A stretch of DNA of 64,000 nt from Chloroflexi bacterium HGW-Chloroflexi-4 (GCA_002840715.1 PHBW01000002.1:1-64000), one strand, 5' to 3'. Shown: positions 36,062 through 45,530, numbered from the stretch's first letter. Notes: generated from the sequence alone by a model not told the origin. Program-made: numbers and translations.

Positions 36062-37594
36062 TTGAGAATATTAATTGTGGACGACTCAAAGGATGATGCT
36101 TCCTTATTAATAAGCACCTTACAAAATGGGGGATACGAAGTCGAAAGCGAAGTAGTCGACACAGCAGAATTAATGCGTTCAGCTCTTGAAAATGGAAATT
36201 GGGATGTAATCACCTGCGATCACCGCATGCCAAATTTTGATGCAAGTCATGCTCTCGATTTGGCTAAAGAATTACGTCCTGAAATACCCTTTATCATTGT
36301 TTCTGGCGAAATTAACCTGAACCTGGCTGTTACATTAATGAAAGCCGGTGCTAAAGATTTCGTTCAAAAATGGGAGTTGATGCGAATTCTGCCCGTCATT
36401 GAGCGCGAACTAATTGAATCCAATTTGCGCCGCATCCAAAAAAAGATCGAAACCAATTTAATAACATCAGAAACCCGATACCGTCGCCTTTTTGAATCTG
36501 CTCAAGATGGCATCTTGATTCTGGACGCAGACTCAGGTTTGGTAATGGATGTAAATCCCTTTTTAATCGAAATGCTGGATTATTCAAAAGATGAATTTAT
36601 TGGCAAAGAATTGTGGGAACTTGGTGCGTTTAAAGATGTAGAAACGTCAAAAAAATCTTTCAGTGAACTGCAAAATGTAGGCTTTGTCCGTTACGATAAT
36701 TTACCACTAATTACGAAACATGGGAAACATAAAGCGGTAGAATTTGTAAGTAATGTTTACCTGGTAGATCAGGTAAGGATCGCCCAATGCAACATTCGCG
36801 ATATAACGGATCGCGAGATATCGTTGCTCGAAATCAACAAGTTAAATTCAGATCTTGAAAAGCGAGTCGCTGAACGTACTGCACAATTGGAATTCGCCAA
36901 CAAAGAACTGGAATCTTTTAATTATTCGGTTTCTCATGATTTGCGCGCTCCGCTCAGGCATGTGATTGGTTTTGCGGATGCATTGCAAGATGACAATTGT
37001 AACAATCAAAGTGTAGAAAGCCTGCGCCTTATACAAAAGATTCATGACTCAGTGGGCCGAATGGATGCACTGATTGAGGCCTTGCTGAAATTATCTCAAT
37101 TTACACATTTTGTTTTAAGAAAGAAATTAACAAATCTGTCTGAAATTGCTCAACAGATTACCTTCGATTTGCAACAGAATAACCCAAACCGTCAGGTTAA
37201 TATTAACGTTTTTGAAGGTATGACCGCAGTTTGTGACGAACAATTAATCCGGATCGTTTTGGAAAACCTGCTGGGCAATGCCTGGAAATTTACAACAAAT
37301 CAGAAACACGCCTTAATCGAATTTGGGGTTAAATCTGAAGGGCATGGCAACACGTTTTTTATTCAAGATAACGGCGCAGGGTTCAATATGGCCTACGCTG
37401 ACAAGCTGTTTAATGTATTTCAGCGATTTCATAAAGAAACGGAATTTCCCGGTACCGGCATTGGGTTGGCGACCGTCGCGCGGATAATCCAACGGCATGG
37501 TGGAAGAGTATGGGCCACAGGCGAAGTAGATAAAGGGGCAACATTCTTCTTTACACTCGAAGCTGACCATTTAGCTGGTTTCCAGCTAAATTAA
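36062..37594 (+). CDS. Hybrid sensor: receiver-PAS-histidine kinase
   Basis: A 510-residue soluble kinase. Residues 1-118 are a receiver domain with acidic pair DD7-8, phosphoacceptor Asp53 in TCDHRMP and Lys98. A PAS domain covers about 137-255 (RRLFESAQDGILILDADSGL), then a coiled coil to a HisKA domain with His292 in SVSHDLRAPLRH and a HATPase with NLLGNAWKFT, DNGAGF and GTGIGLATV. The N-terminal receiver means it is itself controlled by another kinase and passes the signal on. The start is a TTG at 36062 just after an in-frame TAG, with TGAGG upstream. No partner regulator is adjacent. Confidence 0.88.
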   Translation: MRILIVDDSKDDASLLISTLQNGGYEVESEVVDTAELMRSALENGNWDVITCDHRMPNFDASHALDLAKELRPEIPFIIVSGEINLNLAVTLMKAGAKDFVQKWELMRILPVIERELIESNLRRIQKKIETNLITSETRYRRLFESAQDGILILDADSGLVMDVNPFLIEMLDYSKDEFIGKELWELGAFKDVETSKKSFSELQNVGFVRYDNLPLITKHGKHKAVEFVSNVYLVDQVRIAQCNIRDITDREISLLEINKLNSDLEKRVAERTAQLEFANKELESFNYSVSHDLRAPLRHVIGFADALQDDNCNNQSVESLRLIQKIHDSVGRMDALIEALLKLSQFTHFVLRKKLTNLSEIAQQITFDLQQNNPNRQVNINVFEGMTAVCDEQLIRIVLENLLGNAWKFTTNQKHALIEFGVKSEGHGNTFFIQDNGAGFNMAYADKLFNVFQRFHKETEFPGTGIGLATVARIIQRHGGRVWATGEVDKGATFFFTLEADHLAGFQLN

Positions 37595-37643
37595 TCAAAA
37601 TTCCAATCGCAGCATTGCAAACCATTATTAATTTTTAAAAACA

Positions 37644-37679
37644 AAAAGGTTGGGCACCAGTGTTGTGACCCAACCTTTT
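37644..37679. terminator. Strong bidirectional terminator
   Basis: AAAAGGTTGGG and CCCAACCTTTT form an 11-bp stem with a 14-nt loop, followed by T-rich sequence, between the kinase and the convergent VOC gene. Confidence 0.85.
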
Positions 37680-37778
37680 CAAGAAAATCGCTAAATGACT
37701 ACACGAATTATTCGTTTGACCAAAAGCGATAGGTATCCAAAATAATCTCACCCTCCCTTTCGGTCAGCTTGAGAAAGT

Positions 37779-38183
37779 TTACTGCTTTGGACCAGTGTAA
37801 ACAACCTCAATAAGAATTTTGTCAGGAGTTTCAAACATCACCTGATAATAGGTACTGCCTTCACCTGAAAACTCCGAGCGGTGGCGGGGCGTTTCAAATA
37901 ACGAAGCCACGCCAAGACTTTTGAGATACTCCACAGTCTCATCCACATCGGATTGCTTTTCAACGGATACCCCCAAATGGTTCATGCCAATGCCGTCGTA
38001 ATCATTTTTGACGTCTTTCAGGCCGGCACAGAACCAAAGGCTAGATTCTTTTTCACAACCCACCCCAATGATGTTCTCATCTTCATACAGGGTTGACCAG
38101 CCCAAAAATGTGAATAGATCCTTATAAAAGGCTTTGTTCTTGATCTGGATGTTAACCTGAAGATGACCTAAATTGGATTTCAT
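37779..38183 (-). CDS. VOC family protein (glyoxalase/dioxygenase fold)
   Basis: A 134-residue vicinal-oxygen-chelate protein with the paired beta-alpha-beta-beta-beta units: LGHLQVNIQIKNKAFYKDLF at the start and YYQVMFETPDKILIEVVYTG at the end, where the Glu of the last strand is the usual metal ligand. His in NHLGVSV is the other. Such proteins include glyoxalases, thiol transferases and antibiotic-binding proteins; the substrate is not visible. GAGGA lies before the ATG. It is the first of three small genes of similar type on this strand. Confidence 0.8.
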   Translation of the reverse strand: MKSNLGHLQVNIQIKNKAFYKDLFTFLGWSTLYEDENIIGVGCEKESSLWFCAGLKDVKNDYDGIGMNHLGVSVEKQSDVDETVEYLKSLGVASLFETPRHRSEFSGEGSTYYQVMFETPDKILIEVVYTGPKQ

Positions 38184-38400
38184 GTTTCCTCCTCTAGAAA
38201 CAAAACTCTGAATTGATGGATCAATAATAAAACTTTTGTTCTATTTTGTCAAGAAGTGACACCAATAAAAAAATACCTAATTACACATCCACCAATTAAA
38301 TTCGTTAAGTAGAACTGAAATATCGTTCAGGCAACCTTTTAAGGTAAAAGCCCAAATTTATTTTGATTTAGGTCTTAGTAAAAAATAGAGGGATCTGATA

Positions 38401-38823
38401 TTAGGATAAATGGTTTTTAACCGCGTTTTGGTAAGCAACTTTAATCAAATCGGTCAACGTTGGTAAATCAACGTCTCCAAATCGTTTGATATAAAGGCAG
38501 CCTTTGCTCACAGAATGCTTTCCAAGATTTGCCAACAAAGATGAAGCTTCAGGAAGGTCTTGCACAAAAAGATAGAGGGTCAACGCCTGCTTGCGCGGTG
38601 AGAATCCGATGAGCGGCCAGTCATTAGTTTTGCCATCAGACCCGGTCTGGGCATATTTGCCAAAACCGACAATAGAAGTTCCCCACATTTGACCGGGAGC
38701 CCCTGAGACCTCCTGCATGATTCTATAGATTGTCCAATACTCCTGACGTTTTTGAACATCAGAGAAGGAATCAATAAATTCAGCCACCGGTTGATCAGTA
38801 GGTTTTGTTTTTGGTTCAGCCAT
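38401..38823 (-). CDS. DUF1801 domain protein
   Basis: A 140-residue protein matching DUF1801 (YdhG-like fold): a helical start with PVAEFIDSFSDVQKRQE, then MWGTSIVGFGKY and FSPRKQALTLYLF, and the C-terminal GKGCLYIKR-type segment (SVSKGCLYIKRFGDVDL). The biochemical role of the family is unknown. It sits 9 nt downstream of the VOC gene at 38833-39240, so they form one transcript. Confidence 0.85.
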   Translation of the reverse strand: MAEPKTKPTDQPVAEFIDSFSDVQKRQEYWTIYRIMQEVSGAPGQMWGTSIVGFGKYAQTGSDGKTNDWPLIGFSPRKQALTLYLFVQDLPEASSLLANLGKHSVSKGCLYIKRFGDVDLPTLTDLIKVAYQNAVKNHLS

Positions 38824-38832
38824 TTTTACCCT

Positions 38833-39240
38833 CTAGAAAGGTTCAACGTGAGCAGGGTCCATCCAACCGACCTCCCAAAGGTGGCCGTCAAGATCTTGAA
38901 AGCTGCGGTTGTACATAAAACCCATATCCGCAGGATCAGAGTAATTTACAGCTCCTGCTTCTAATGCCTTATCGGCGAGTAGGTCAACATCGGCACGATT
39001 TTCGAGCATCATTGAGGTGATCACTTCAGCGGTTTTTGGTGTATCGCCCACCGGCCGTTTGGAGAAACCAGTGAAAAGTTTTTCAACCAACAACATGGCG
39101 TACATATCCTTGCCGAGGATCATGCAAGTCCCCTCCTCATTGGAGAATTGAGGGTTGAATGTGAACCCAAGCTCAGTGAAAAAAGCGATAGACCTTTTGA
39201 GATCTTTAACGGGTAAATTGACGAAGATACTATTTATCAT
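38833..39240 (-). CDS. VOC family protein, bleomycin-resistance-like
   Basis: A 135-residue VOC protein starting MINSIFVNLPVKDLKRSIAF and ending DLDGHLWEVGWMD, a typical single-domain glyoxalase/extradiol-fold pattern with the C-terminal Glu metal ligand. I use ATG 39240 (AAAGGATTATCC upstream) rather than the longer frame to 39309. It is co-transcribed with the DUF1801 gene. Function is likely a lyase or binding protein; not assignable further. Confidence 0.85.
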   Translation of the reverse strand: MINSIFVNLPVKDLKRSIAFFTELGFTFNPQFSNEEGTCMILGKDMYAMLLVEKLFTGFSKRPVGDTPKTAEVITSMMLENRADVDLLADKALEAGAVNYSDPADMGFMYNRSFQDLDGHLWEVGWMDPAHVEPF

Positions 39241-39385
39241 GGATAATCCTTTCGAAATGTAGGAAGGATTATCACACAAATAAGGTCTAATTTCAACTAT
39301 TTGATGCATACTATCCAGAAAAAGTTAATTCAAACTAGGGGAAAACAAATATAGCCTATGAATTGCTTTTACACAGTTCAAAATT

Positions 39386-41011
39386 CTATCTAGTTTGCAG
39401 CCAATCGCTGTAGCCGCCGGGATGGCTGTGTAGATTTCCGTCTTCTAAGGTCAGGATTCGATCCACGACCTGGTCAAGAAAATAGCGGTCGTGCGAGATG
39501 ATCAATGCGGTGCCCTCAAAATCGCTGAGCGCGTCTTCAAGTACTTCCGCAGAGGCGATATCAAGGTTGTTGGTGGGCTCATCCAGAAGCAAAAAGTTGG
39601 CTTTGGATAGCACCACCAGCGCCAACTGTAAACGGCTGCGTTCACCGCCTGAAAGCTCTTTGATCTTCTGCGAGGTTTGTTTATAAGAAAATAAATACCT
39701 TCCGAGTAACGAAACGGCGTTGCTTTCACTCATGTTGCCCGCCAGACGGACGGTATCCAGCACACTTTGTTCAGGGTTGAGCGTCTCATGCTCCTGCGCA
39801 TAATATCCGGCAGAGATGCTCGGTCCAAGGATCACATCACCTGCGTCGGGTTGCATGGCGCCCAGTGCCAGCCTGAGCAGCACGGATTTGCCTGTGCCGT
39901 TCGGGCCGATCAAGCCCACGCGTTCACCGTGATGCAGCACAAAGTTGACCTCTCTGAGCACCTGACGCTGGTCGAAAGCCTTGCTTACCTTCTTGTACTC
40001 CAGCACTTTTTGCGAACCGCGCCAGCCTGAGAGTTTGAGTTCCATGCGGCGGCGCTCCATCAACGGTTTTTCGATGCGTTCCATATGGTCAAGCCGGTTC
40101 TGAATAGCCTTGGCACGTTTGGCAAACTTTTCGCTGTCATAGGTTTTTGCCCAAAGTGCATACCGTTTGATGGCTGTTTCAATGCGCGAAATCTGGTGCT
40201 GCTGCACATTAAAAAGCTCATTCTGGCGCGCCATCCGCGTTTGTTTATCAATAATGAAGGAGGAATAATCCCCCTCGAAGGTTTCGAGCTTGCCATCTTC
40301 AAGATCAGCGATATGTGTCACCACCGAATCCAGCAGGTAGCGGTCGTGCGAGATGATGACCACCGCACCTGGATAATTTTGGATGAAATTTTCAAGATAC
40401 TCCTTGCCGGCCAGATCGAGGTGATTATCCGGTTCGTCGAGCAGAAGCACATCCGGCTTGCTTAAGAGCAACCTCGCCAGACCGATCAGCTTTTTCTGTC
40501 CACCGCTCAAAACCCGCATGGGTTTGTCTTCTTCACCTGCGAGCAGCCCTAGCCCGCGCAAAAGACCTCTCACCCGCTCAGGGTATTGGTCTCCACCCAA
40601 GGATTGAAATTCATCAAGCAACTGCTGCTGACGTTCTAGGGCACGAGATAGTTTTTTTTCATTGCCATAAACGGATTCCTCCCCCAGGCTGGTTTCAACG
40701 GATTCAAGTTCAGCTTTAACCACGGCAATGCGTTCATTGCCTGCCAGGGCGGCAGCAAACCCGGTTTGGTCGGGATCCAACTGAGGTTCTTGAGAAAGAT
40801 AGCCGACGCTCACGCCGCGGGCGCGTGTGATGATGCCGCCTTTTTCAGGGTTAAACTCGCCCATGATCAATTTGAAGAGTGAGGATTTGCCCGCGCCGTT
40901 GGGTCCGATCAAGCCGATCTTCTGGTCGTGCTGAATCTCAAAATTCAGACCGCTGAAGATCTGCCGCGCGCCAAGGATGAGGGTTATGTTGTTGAGGCTG
41001 ATCGAGATCAT
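39386..41011 (-). CDS. ABC-F family ATPase
   Basis: About 541 residues with two ABC domains and no membrane segment. Walker A motifs are GLIGPNGAGKSSL and GLIGPNGTGKSVL; signatures are LSGGQKK and LSGGERSRL; Walker B motifs are LLLDEPDNHLD and LLLDEPTNNLD. The linker between domains is charged and helical, as in ribosome-binding ABC-F proteins (translation factors or target-protection antibiotic resistance). The first Walker B has DN in place of TN. The start is ATG 41011; no ribosome-binding site is seen, but TAAAAT lies 7 nt upstream, so a leaderless start is possible. Confidence 0.92.
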   Translation of the reverse strand: MISISLNNITLILGARQIFSGLNFEIQHDQKIGLIGPNGAGKSSLFKLIMGEFNPEKGGIITRARGVSVGYLSQEPQLDPDQTGFAAALAGNERIAVVKAELESVETSLGEESVYGNEKKLSRALERQQQLLDEFQSLGGDQYPERVRGLLRGLGLLAGEEDKPMRVLSGGQKKLIGLARLLLSKPDVLLLDEPDNHLDLAGKEYLENFIQNYPGAVVIISHDRYLLDSVVTHIADLEDGKLETFEGDYSSFIIDKQTRMARQNELFNVQQHQISRIETAIKRYALWAKTYDSEKFAKRAKAIQNRLDHMERIEKPLMERRRMELKLSGWRGSQKVLEYKKVSKAFDQRQVLREVNFVLHHGERVGLIGPNGTGKSVLLRLALGAMQPDAGDVILGPSISAGYYAQEHETLNPEQSVLDTVRLAGNMSESNAVSLLGRYLFSYKQTSQKIKELSGGERSRLQLALVVLSKANFLLLDEPTNNLDIASAEVLEDALSDFEGTALIISHDRYFLDQVVDRILTLEDGNLHSHPGGYSDWLQTR

Positions 41012-41091
41012 GCGTGTAATTTTACCAGAGCCGTTGGGGTTAAAGAACAACAAGGCGCCAAGGCACCCTGTTGTTCAGAAGAAGAAATTGC

Positions 41092-42093
41092 TTATTTGGT
41101 TGAATATTCAGCAGAACGACCAGACTTCAGACTGCCAACAATCATCTTGACCAGCAGCACGATGGTTTCAATTACGGTGACCACCAGCGCGATGCCAAAC
41201 GCCATGCGGAAGGCTTCCATCCCGATCAACTGCGTACTTTCCCAGAGGTCGCCGCTCAAGCGTTCAATGCTGATCAAGAAACCAGGAGCATCATGGGCAG
41301 TCAGCCAGGCAGAGTGCGCCTGAAACAGAATGGTCAACACGACGATTGAAAAGATATTGGCTCCGATTTGGACAGCCCTAGTAGCCACGTTCCAGCGTCC
41401 GTGCCAGAGAAGGTAGATATCCAAACCAATGTTGACGCCCAGCGAAAGGATGATCAAAGGCAGATATTGCAGGATAATTGGGTTGGCAAAGAATTCACCG
41501 CCAATCGTGCTGTATACACCAATCTTTTCAGGCATAATCGTCACCAATGCCAGGAACAAACTGCCAAAAACAATTCCGGCAATCAATTCGCCGCGCTTGA
41601 TCTCGTCCGCTTTTTCGATCGCGGGTAAATCTCGGGGATTCCAATCCTCATCCAATTTGGGATTGACCCCTTTAGCCTGCAGGATCATGAACACGATCAC
41701 CACCCAGCCCACGGTCATGGGAATGCTATTGAACATTCCAGAAAGAAACTCTAAAACGCTTGAGGCGTCATTATCCATCCAGACAGCGATGCCTCCAGCC
41801 AGAAGCTGGGCACCCAGCACTGCGGCAAGGGCGATACCTGTCACCATGCGCCAGAGTGGAAAGAGGGCCGGCCCCACCACGTACTGCCCTTGCGGTGCGT
41901 AAGAAGCAGCCATTTTTTGCGGGGAGCCTGTTTCTTTGAGCAGTGCGACCACATCATCATCTGAGGGTTTGCCATTAGTACGTTCATCCAGGGTATCTTC
42001 GAGATGCGACCTGATCTCGGCCAGGATGTCCACGCGATTCTTGCGGGGTAAATGCTTGCCCGTTTCGTTTAAATACCGTTCAATTAATTCCAT
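41092..42093 (-). CDS. HAAS-domain membrane protein
   Basis: A 333-residue protein. The N-terminal 70 residues are a HAAS signalling domain (MELIERYLNETGKHLPRKNR ... EIRSHLEDTLDE ... LLKETGSPQKMA), which is always paired with PadR regulators. The rest has about six transmembrane segments. HAAS is a helical bundle proposed to signal between a membrane protein and a PadR or sigma/anti-sigma partner. The PadR gene is directly upstream: its stop region overlaps the ribosome-binding site GGAGGAT for ATG 42093, so the two are translationally coupled. Confidence 0.85.
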   Translation of the reverse strand: MELIERYLNETGKHLPRKNRVDILAEIRSHLEDTLDERTNGKPSDDDVVALLKETGSPQKMAASYAPQGQYVVGPALFPLWRMVTGIALAAVLGAQLLAGGIAVWMDNDASSVLEFLSGMFNSIPMTVGWVVIVFMILQAKGVNPKLDEDWNPRDLPAIEKADEIKRGELIAGIVFGSLFLALVTIMPEKIGVYSTIGGEFFANPIILQYLPLIILSLGVNIGLDIYLLWHGRWNVATRAVQIGANIFSIVVLTILFQAHSAWLTAHDAPGFLISIERLSGDLWESTQLIGMEAFRMAFGIALVVTVIETIVLLVKMIVGSLKSGRSAEYSTK

Positions 42094-42104
42094 TTTATCC
42101 TCCA

Positions 42105-42458
42105 TTAGTGGGTTGGTTTTTCAGCCAATAAATTTTCAATGAGTTGATTCAGACTACGAAATTCACCAGAGAGCAGCGACAGTACTTCACGGCCATCTTC
42201 GCTGGTTTGATAATAACGCCGCGGACGGGCGCCCTCCAGAATCCACGAGCTTTGAAGCAGCCCTTTTTCTTCCAGTCGCCGGAGCATTGGGTAAAGCGTA
42301 CCCTGGTCAATTTTGATGCCGCACTCCTCCAGGTCAGTAATCAGTGCGTATCCATATTTGTTTTCGCCCAGCATGCTGAGCACGGCCAGCGGAAGCACGC
42401 CTCTCCTCAACTCTTGCGACAGGTTTTCGATCTGTTCGGTTACGGTTTGTGTTTTCAT
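42105..42458 (-). CDS. PadR family regulator (short form)
   Basis: A 117-residue winged-helix regulator: LPLAVLSMLGENKYGYALIT (residues 21-40), DQGTLYPMLRRLEEKGLLQS near 50-70, and a wing with RPRRYYQTSEDGREVL. It lacks the long C-terminal domain and is the typical partner of HAAS membrane proteins, one of which follows. The ATG lies 6 nt after a TATAAT -10 element, with no ribosome-binding site, so the transcript should be leaderless. Confidence 0.92.
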   Translation of the reverse strand: MKTQTVTEQIENLSQELRRGVLPLAVLSMLGENKYGYALITDLEECGIKIDQGTLYPMLRRLEEKGLLQSSWILEGARPRRYYQTSEDGREVLSLLSGEFRSLNQLIENLLAEKPTH

Positions 42459-42464
42459 GAAGTT

Positions 42465-42493
42465 ATTATACTATGTATTGCACAGTATTGCAA
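42465..42493 (-). promoter_or_regulatory. Leaderless-type promoter of the PadR-HAAS operon
   Basis: On the minus strand TTGCAA (42493-42488) and TATAAT (42470-42465) are spaced 17 nt, and the ATG starts 7 nt after the -10. The -35 lies inside the palindrome TATTGCAATA, and a second TATTGCA is found 10 nt away, so a regulator site overlaps the promoter. Confidence 0.65.
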
Positions 42494-42983
42494 TAGTATT
42501 AATACAATTTTATAAATTATTATTAATAATTATTAATATCAAGCAATAAATACCAAACCGATTTTGAAAATAGTTTCATTGATCAGTTTTCTTGTTATTG
42601 TTTTGCTTTGAAAAAAAAGTGGCTGATATTAACAGATCCTTAATATTTAAATAGCTAATAATCCGAAGCGTATTTAGAGGGCTCAGATTTGTGTTTAGTT
42701 TATGAGTATGTATTTATTCTCGAATATTTTTTTTGAGATAGCTAATCAATTTTACACAAAATACACAAACTCATTATTTGGATATAAAGTCTGTTTCTGC
42801 AGTTCAAACAGGTAAGCTTCCTTACTCCATTGTAAAAATCATTAAATAACGATAAGAATATGCGTTGTGACAAATTATCAAAAATGGAATTTTTGAGGAG
42901 AAATTTGAATAAAGTATAATCTTTATAAAGTTAAGTATATTTCCAAAGGAAAACAGTCATAAACAAATAAGAATCTTATTTAT

Positions 42984-43000
42984 TGGTCTATGGTAGACCA
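42984..43000. repeat. 7-bp perfect inverted repeat
   Basis: TGGTCTA and TAGACCA flank a 3-nt centre, about 180 nt upstream of the CPBP protease gene. It could be an operator or a small transcript hairpin; there is no T-run. Confidence 0.4.
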
Positions 43001-43180
43001 TTTCTTTTGAGAAATTATAGTTACTTGATCCTACAAGATGTTTAACCAGAAATATTAAAAAAGGAGTCTTGAGTGAATTATTCTCTTTCATAGTGTTAAG
43101 AATGTCGAATTTTTTAGAAATTTTATTTCGGAAGACATTATTGAACCAATTTTTATCAATAATCACTTGACAAAGGTAAA

Positions 43181-43960
43181 ATGACAACAACAAATGAATT
43201 AACTTCAAACAGTTTGAATCCACAAATAACAAAGAGAATTTTTATTGGATTTTTGATTCTAATTGGTGTCGAATTATTGAACCAATTCTTGATCTTTTCA
43301 GGTTCAGCCCTTTCAAATATTTTATCTGAAAGTAATCTCAATCCCAAACTATGGATTGGTATCTATCAACAATTCATTCAAGCCGCAATCGGTATTTTTC
43401 TTTTTAAAGTTTTACTTAATCAAAGTATCAACAATCTAGGTATAAACTTTAACAACAAAAAACAATCATTTTATTATTTCTCACTTTTTACAATAGTATG
43501 GATAAGCATTATTGCCATCTACTTGGCTTCAATGTATTTATTCGTCCCACAAACTTGGAGTGAGTTAACAAATACTCCCCTTCCGGCAATAAAAGATATA
43601 ATCAATACCCTTTTTTTCCAGGCAATTTTCCCTGGAGTTGGTGAAGAAATTCTATTTCGCGGGTTTATGTTAAGTTTATTAGCTAAGTGGGTTTTTCCAG
43701 AATATACACAGCAAAAATTTATTCTAATTAGTTTAGTGGCGCTAACAAGTGTTTATTTTGGTATTGCTCATATTTATTTTCAGGTTTCGCCATTTAAAAT
43801 TACTCATATTGATTTTCTGCAAATCATAACAGCATTAGGTTGTGGTACTGTTTACTCTTTGATGTTTTTAAAAACAAAGAGTTTGCTGGCGCCAATACTT
43901 TCACACAATTTTGCGAATACAACAGTGACAATTATTGGATATTTAATTTCCAGATTTTAG
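43181..43960 (+). CDS. CPBP family intramembrane glutamic protease
   Basis: A 259-residue membrane protein with about seven or eight helices. The Abi/CPBP signature is complete: Glu155-Glu156-x-x-x-Arg160 in GEEILFRGF, His197 in FGIAHIYF and His242-x-x-x-Asn246 in SHNFAN. Members (Rce1-like) cleave prenylated proteins, process bacteriocins or act in signalling. The gene is AT-rich, alone, and behind a long non-coding spacer. AAAGG precedes the ATG. Its substrate is unknown; no bacteriocin-like small ORF stands out nearby. Confidence 0.9.
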   Translation: MTTTNELTSNSLNPQITKRIFIGFLILIGVELLNQFLIFSGSALSNILSESNLNPKLWIGIYQQFIQAAIGIFLFKVLLNQSINNLGINFNNKKQSFYYFSLFTIVWISIIAIYLASMYLFVPQTWSELTNTPLPAIKDIINTLFFQAIFPGVGEEILFRGFMLSLLAKWVFPEYTQQKFILISLVALTSVYFGIAHIYFQVSPFKITHIDFLQIITALGCGTVYSLMFLKTKSLLAPILSHNFANTTVTIIGYLISRF

Positions 43961-44218
43961 ATGTATTTATGCCAATTTTGATTGCAAAAACATTCTTTGA
44001 TTAGTTTTTTCACAACCATGTCCCCTTAATTGGTTTTATTTACCAAAGACCTTGGATTTATAAAATTATAAATTGGAGAAGTTGGACACTATAAAATCAT
44101 TCCTTCATTAACTAATTGAATAGAGATGATTTCTTCATTATGCATCATTTCTCATATTTCTCTTTCTTGTATCTACTTCAGACTTTACCCTTTTACAAAC
44201 AAGCAATAAAAAAAATGT

Positions 44219-45163
44219 TCAATCTTTCGTACAACCCAACTGATAAATGAGCACCTGCTCGGTAGTACGCAAAGCCAGGTACTTTGAATCCTTCGAGAAC
44301 TTTATTTCTTGCAATCGTGTGTCGGCCAACACCAGAGAAATTTTACTATCCACTTTGGAGGTTAAACTGGTGTTATCCAACTGATCAATCGTATAAGTCT
44401 CGCCGCCTGAAGTAATCCAAATGTTGTCATTATTATCAATGCTGATCTGCCAATAACCGTTTAGAGAAACAAGGTCATTCACCAACCCCAGGCTGGTATT
44501 CTCGTTGTAGCGAATTTCTTGCAAAGGATTCAAGGATTGTGATACGATATTATATTGATAAAGCCGAACACAATCCGCGCCGCAAACAGAGGTTAAGGTC
44601 AAGTCAGGTTCGTTCGTCCAGGAAAGTACTCCCTTTTGGCTGGCAAAATCATCCGTGGCGGCCTCGTCGCCGAAAACATCCACTTCAATGCCGTATGCCA
44701 AGGTGACGGTTTTGACGGTGTAGATGCCGGCAGTCTGATCCAGCGACACATAAGCGAGCGCACTGCCATCAGGCGACCAGGCAAGGTCGCCAAACACAGC
44801 TTTATCATTTGAAGTAAACAGGGTCTCTTGTGTGGCTGCGTCATAGATGGTCAGATCGCCAATATAAAAACCGGAATACTGATTAACCGGTTGAACAAAC
44901 GCGAGTGCATGCCCTGTGGGTGACCATGCCATCAAATCCCCCTGGGGTTTGTCTGTTTGAATGGCGACCAGTTCAGCCACCAGACAGGTTTGACTTTCTA
45001 CCCGCGTTTGAACACTCAATTGCGTAGGGAGTGTAATGGGTGTTGCAGTAGCATCCACCTCTTCAGTTGGTCGATTCATCTGGCTGGCCAACACTGAGCA
45101 ACCCGCCAATAAAGAGAGAATGAAGATTATTATGATTATAAGGAAGTACTTGTAAGTTTTCAT
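44219..45163 (-). CDS. TolB-like beta-propeller lipoprotein
   Basis: A 314-residue lipoprotein. The signal peptide ends in LLAGC with lipid Cys22, followed by a Thr/Pro-rich linker. WD40-like PD40 repeats are visible: LMAWSPTGHALAFVQP and LAWSPDGSALAYVSLD, with further degenerate blades. Such proteins are exported scaffolds for protein contacts. ATG 45163 is chosen because it starts directly before the signal peptide; the frame continues upstream to 45376, but that part looks non-coding. Confidence 0.78.
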   Translation of the reverse strand: MKTYKYFLIIIIIFILSLLAGCSVLASQMNRPTEEVDATATPITLPTQLSVQTRVESQTCLVAELVAIQTDKPQGDLMAWSPTGHALAFVQPVNQYSGFYIGDLTIYDAATQETLFTSNDKAVFGDLAWSPDGSALAYVSLDQTAGIYTVKTVTLAYGIEVDVFGDEAATDDFASQKGVLSWTNEPDLTLTSVCGADCVRLYQYNIVSQSLNPLQEIRYNENTSLGLVNDLVSLNGYWQISIDNNDNIWITSGGETYTIDQLDNTSLTSKVDSKISLVLADTRLQEIKFSKDSKYLALRTTEQVLIYQLGCTKD

Positions 45164-45270
45164 GATAATTTCAATAATTGTAACACCATGAGAAAATGCT
45201 TTTTCCATTATTCCCATTTTTTTATGTTGTCTAAAAAATATAAATAGGTGGCAAATATAATTGTCACCTG

Positions 45271-45333
45271 TCATATTAATGGCATCATCCCTCCACCCAT
45301 GATCGATCCCAATCCTTGAATTGCACCAACCAT
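45271..45333 (-). CDS. Possible 20-residue hydrophobic, Gly-rich peptide
   Basis: The frame encodes MVGAIQGLGSIMGGGMMPLI and stops. A strong ribosome-binding sequence (GGAAGGGA) lies 3-4 nt before the ATG. It is too short for family assignment; it may be a leader or small membrane peptide of the lipoprotein gene downstream. Support rests on the ribosome-binding site only. Confidence 0.25.
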   Translation of the reverse strand: MVGAIQGLGSIMGGGMMPLI

Positions 45334-45530
45334 TGTTCCCTTCCTTTCCGATTTTTAAAATGGATTTTGCGAACATTCGCAGAGTAGCGGCTTGATATGT
45401 AGAAAATATGCAGAGCAGCTAAATAATTAATAAAGGATTGATAAATAATCGTTGCACCTTATTTTTACAGAGGAGCATATAATTATTCAGATAATGTGAA
45501 TTTCCTATGGGCAGATGTGGAGACAAAAAA

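Larger units (their letters stand above)
42459..43180. other. AT-rich intergenic region, 722 bp
   Basis: Apart from the PadR promoter at its left end, I see no credible gene. The minus-strand frame at 42957-43232 has atypical composition and overlaps the protease start. A perfect palindrome TGGTCTA-TGG-TAGACCA is at 42984-43000. Confidence 0.5.

Noticed and set aside
42957..43232. 91-residue minus-strand frame
   Set aside because: It overlaps the start of the CPBP protease, has no ribosome-binding site or recognisable fold, and its composition matches AT-rich non-coding DNA.
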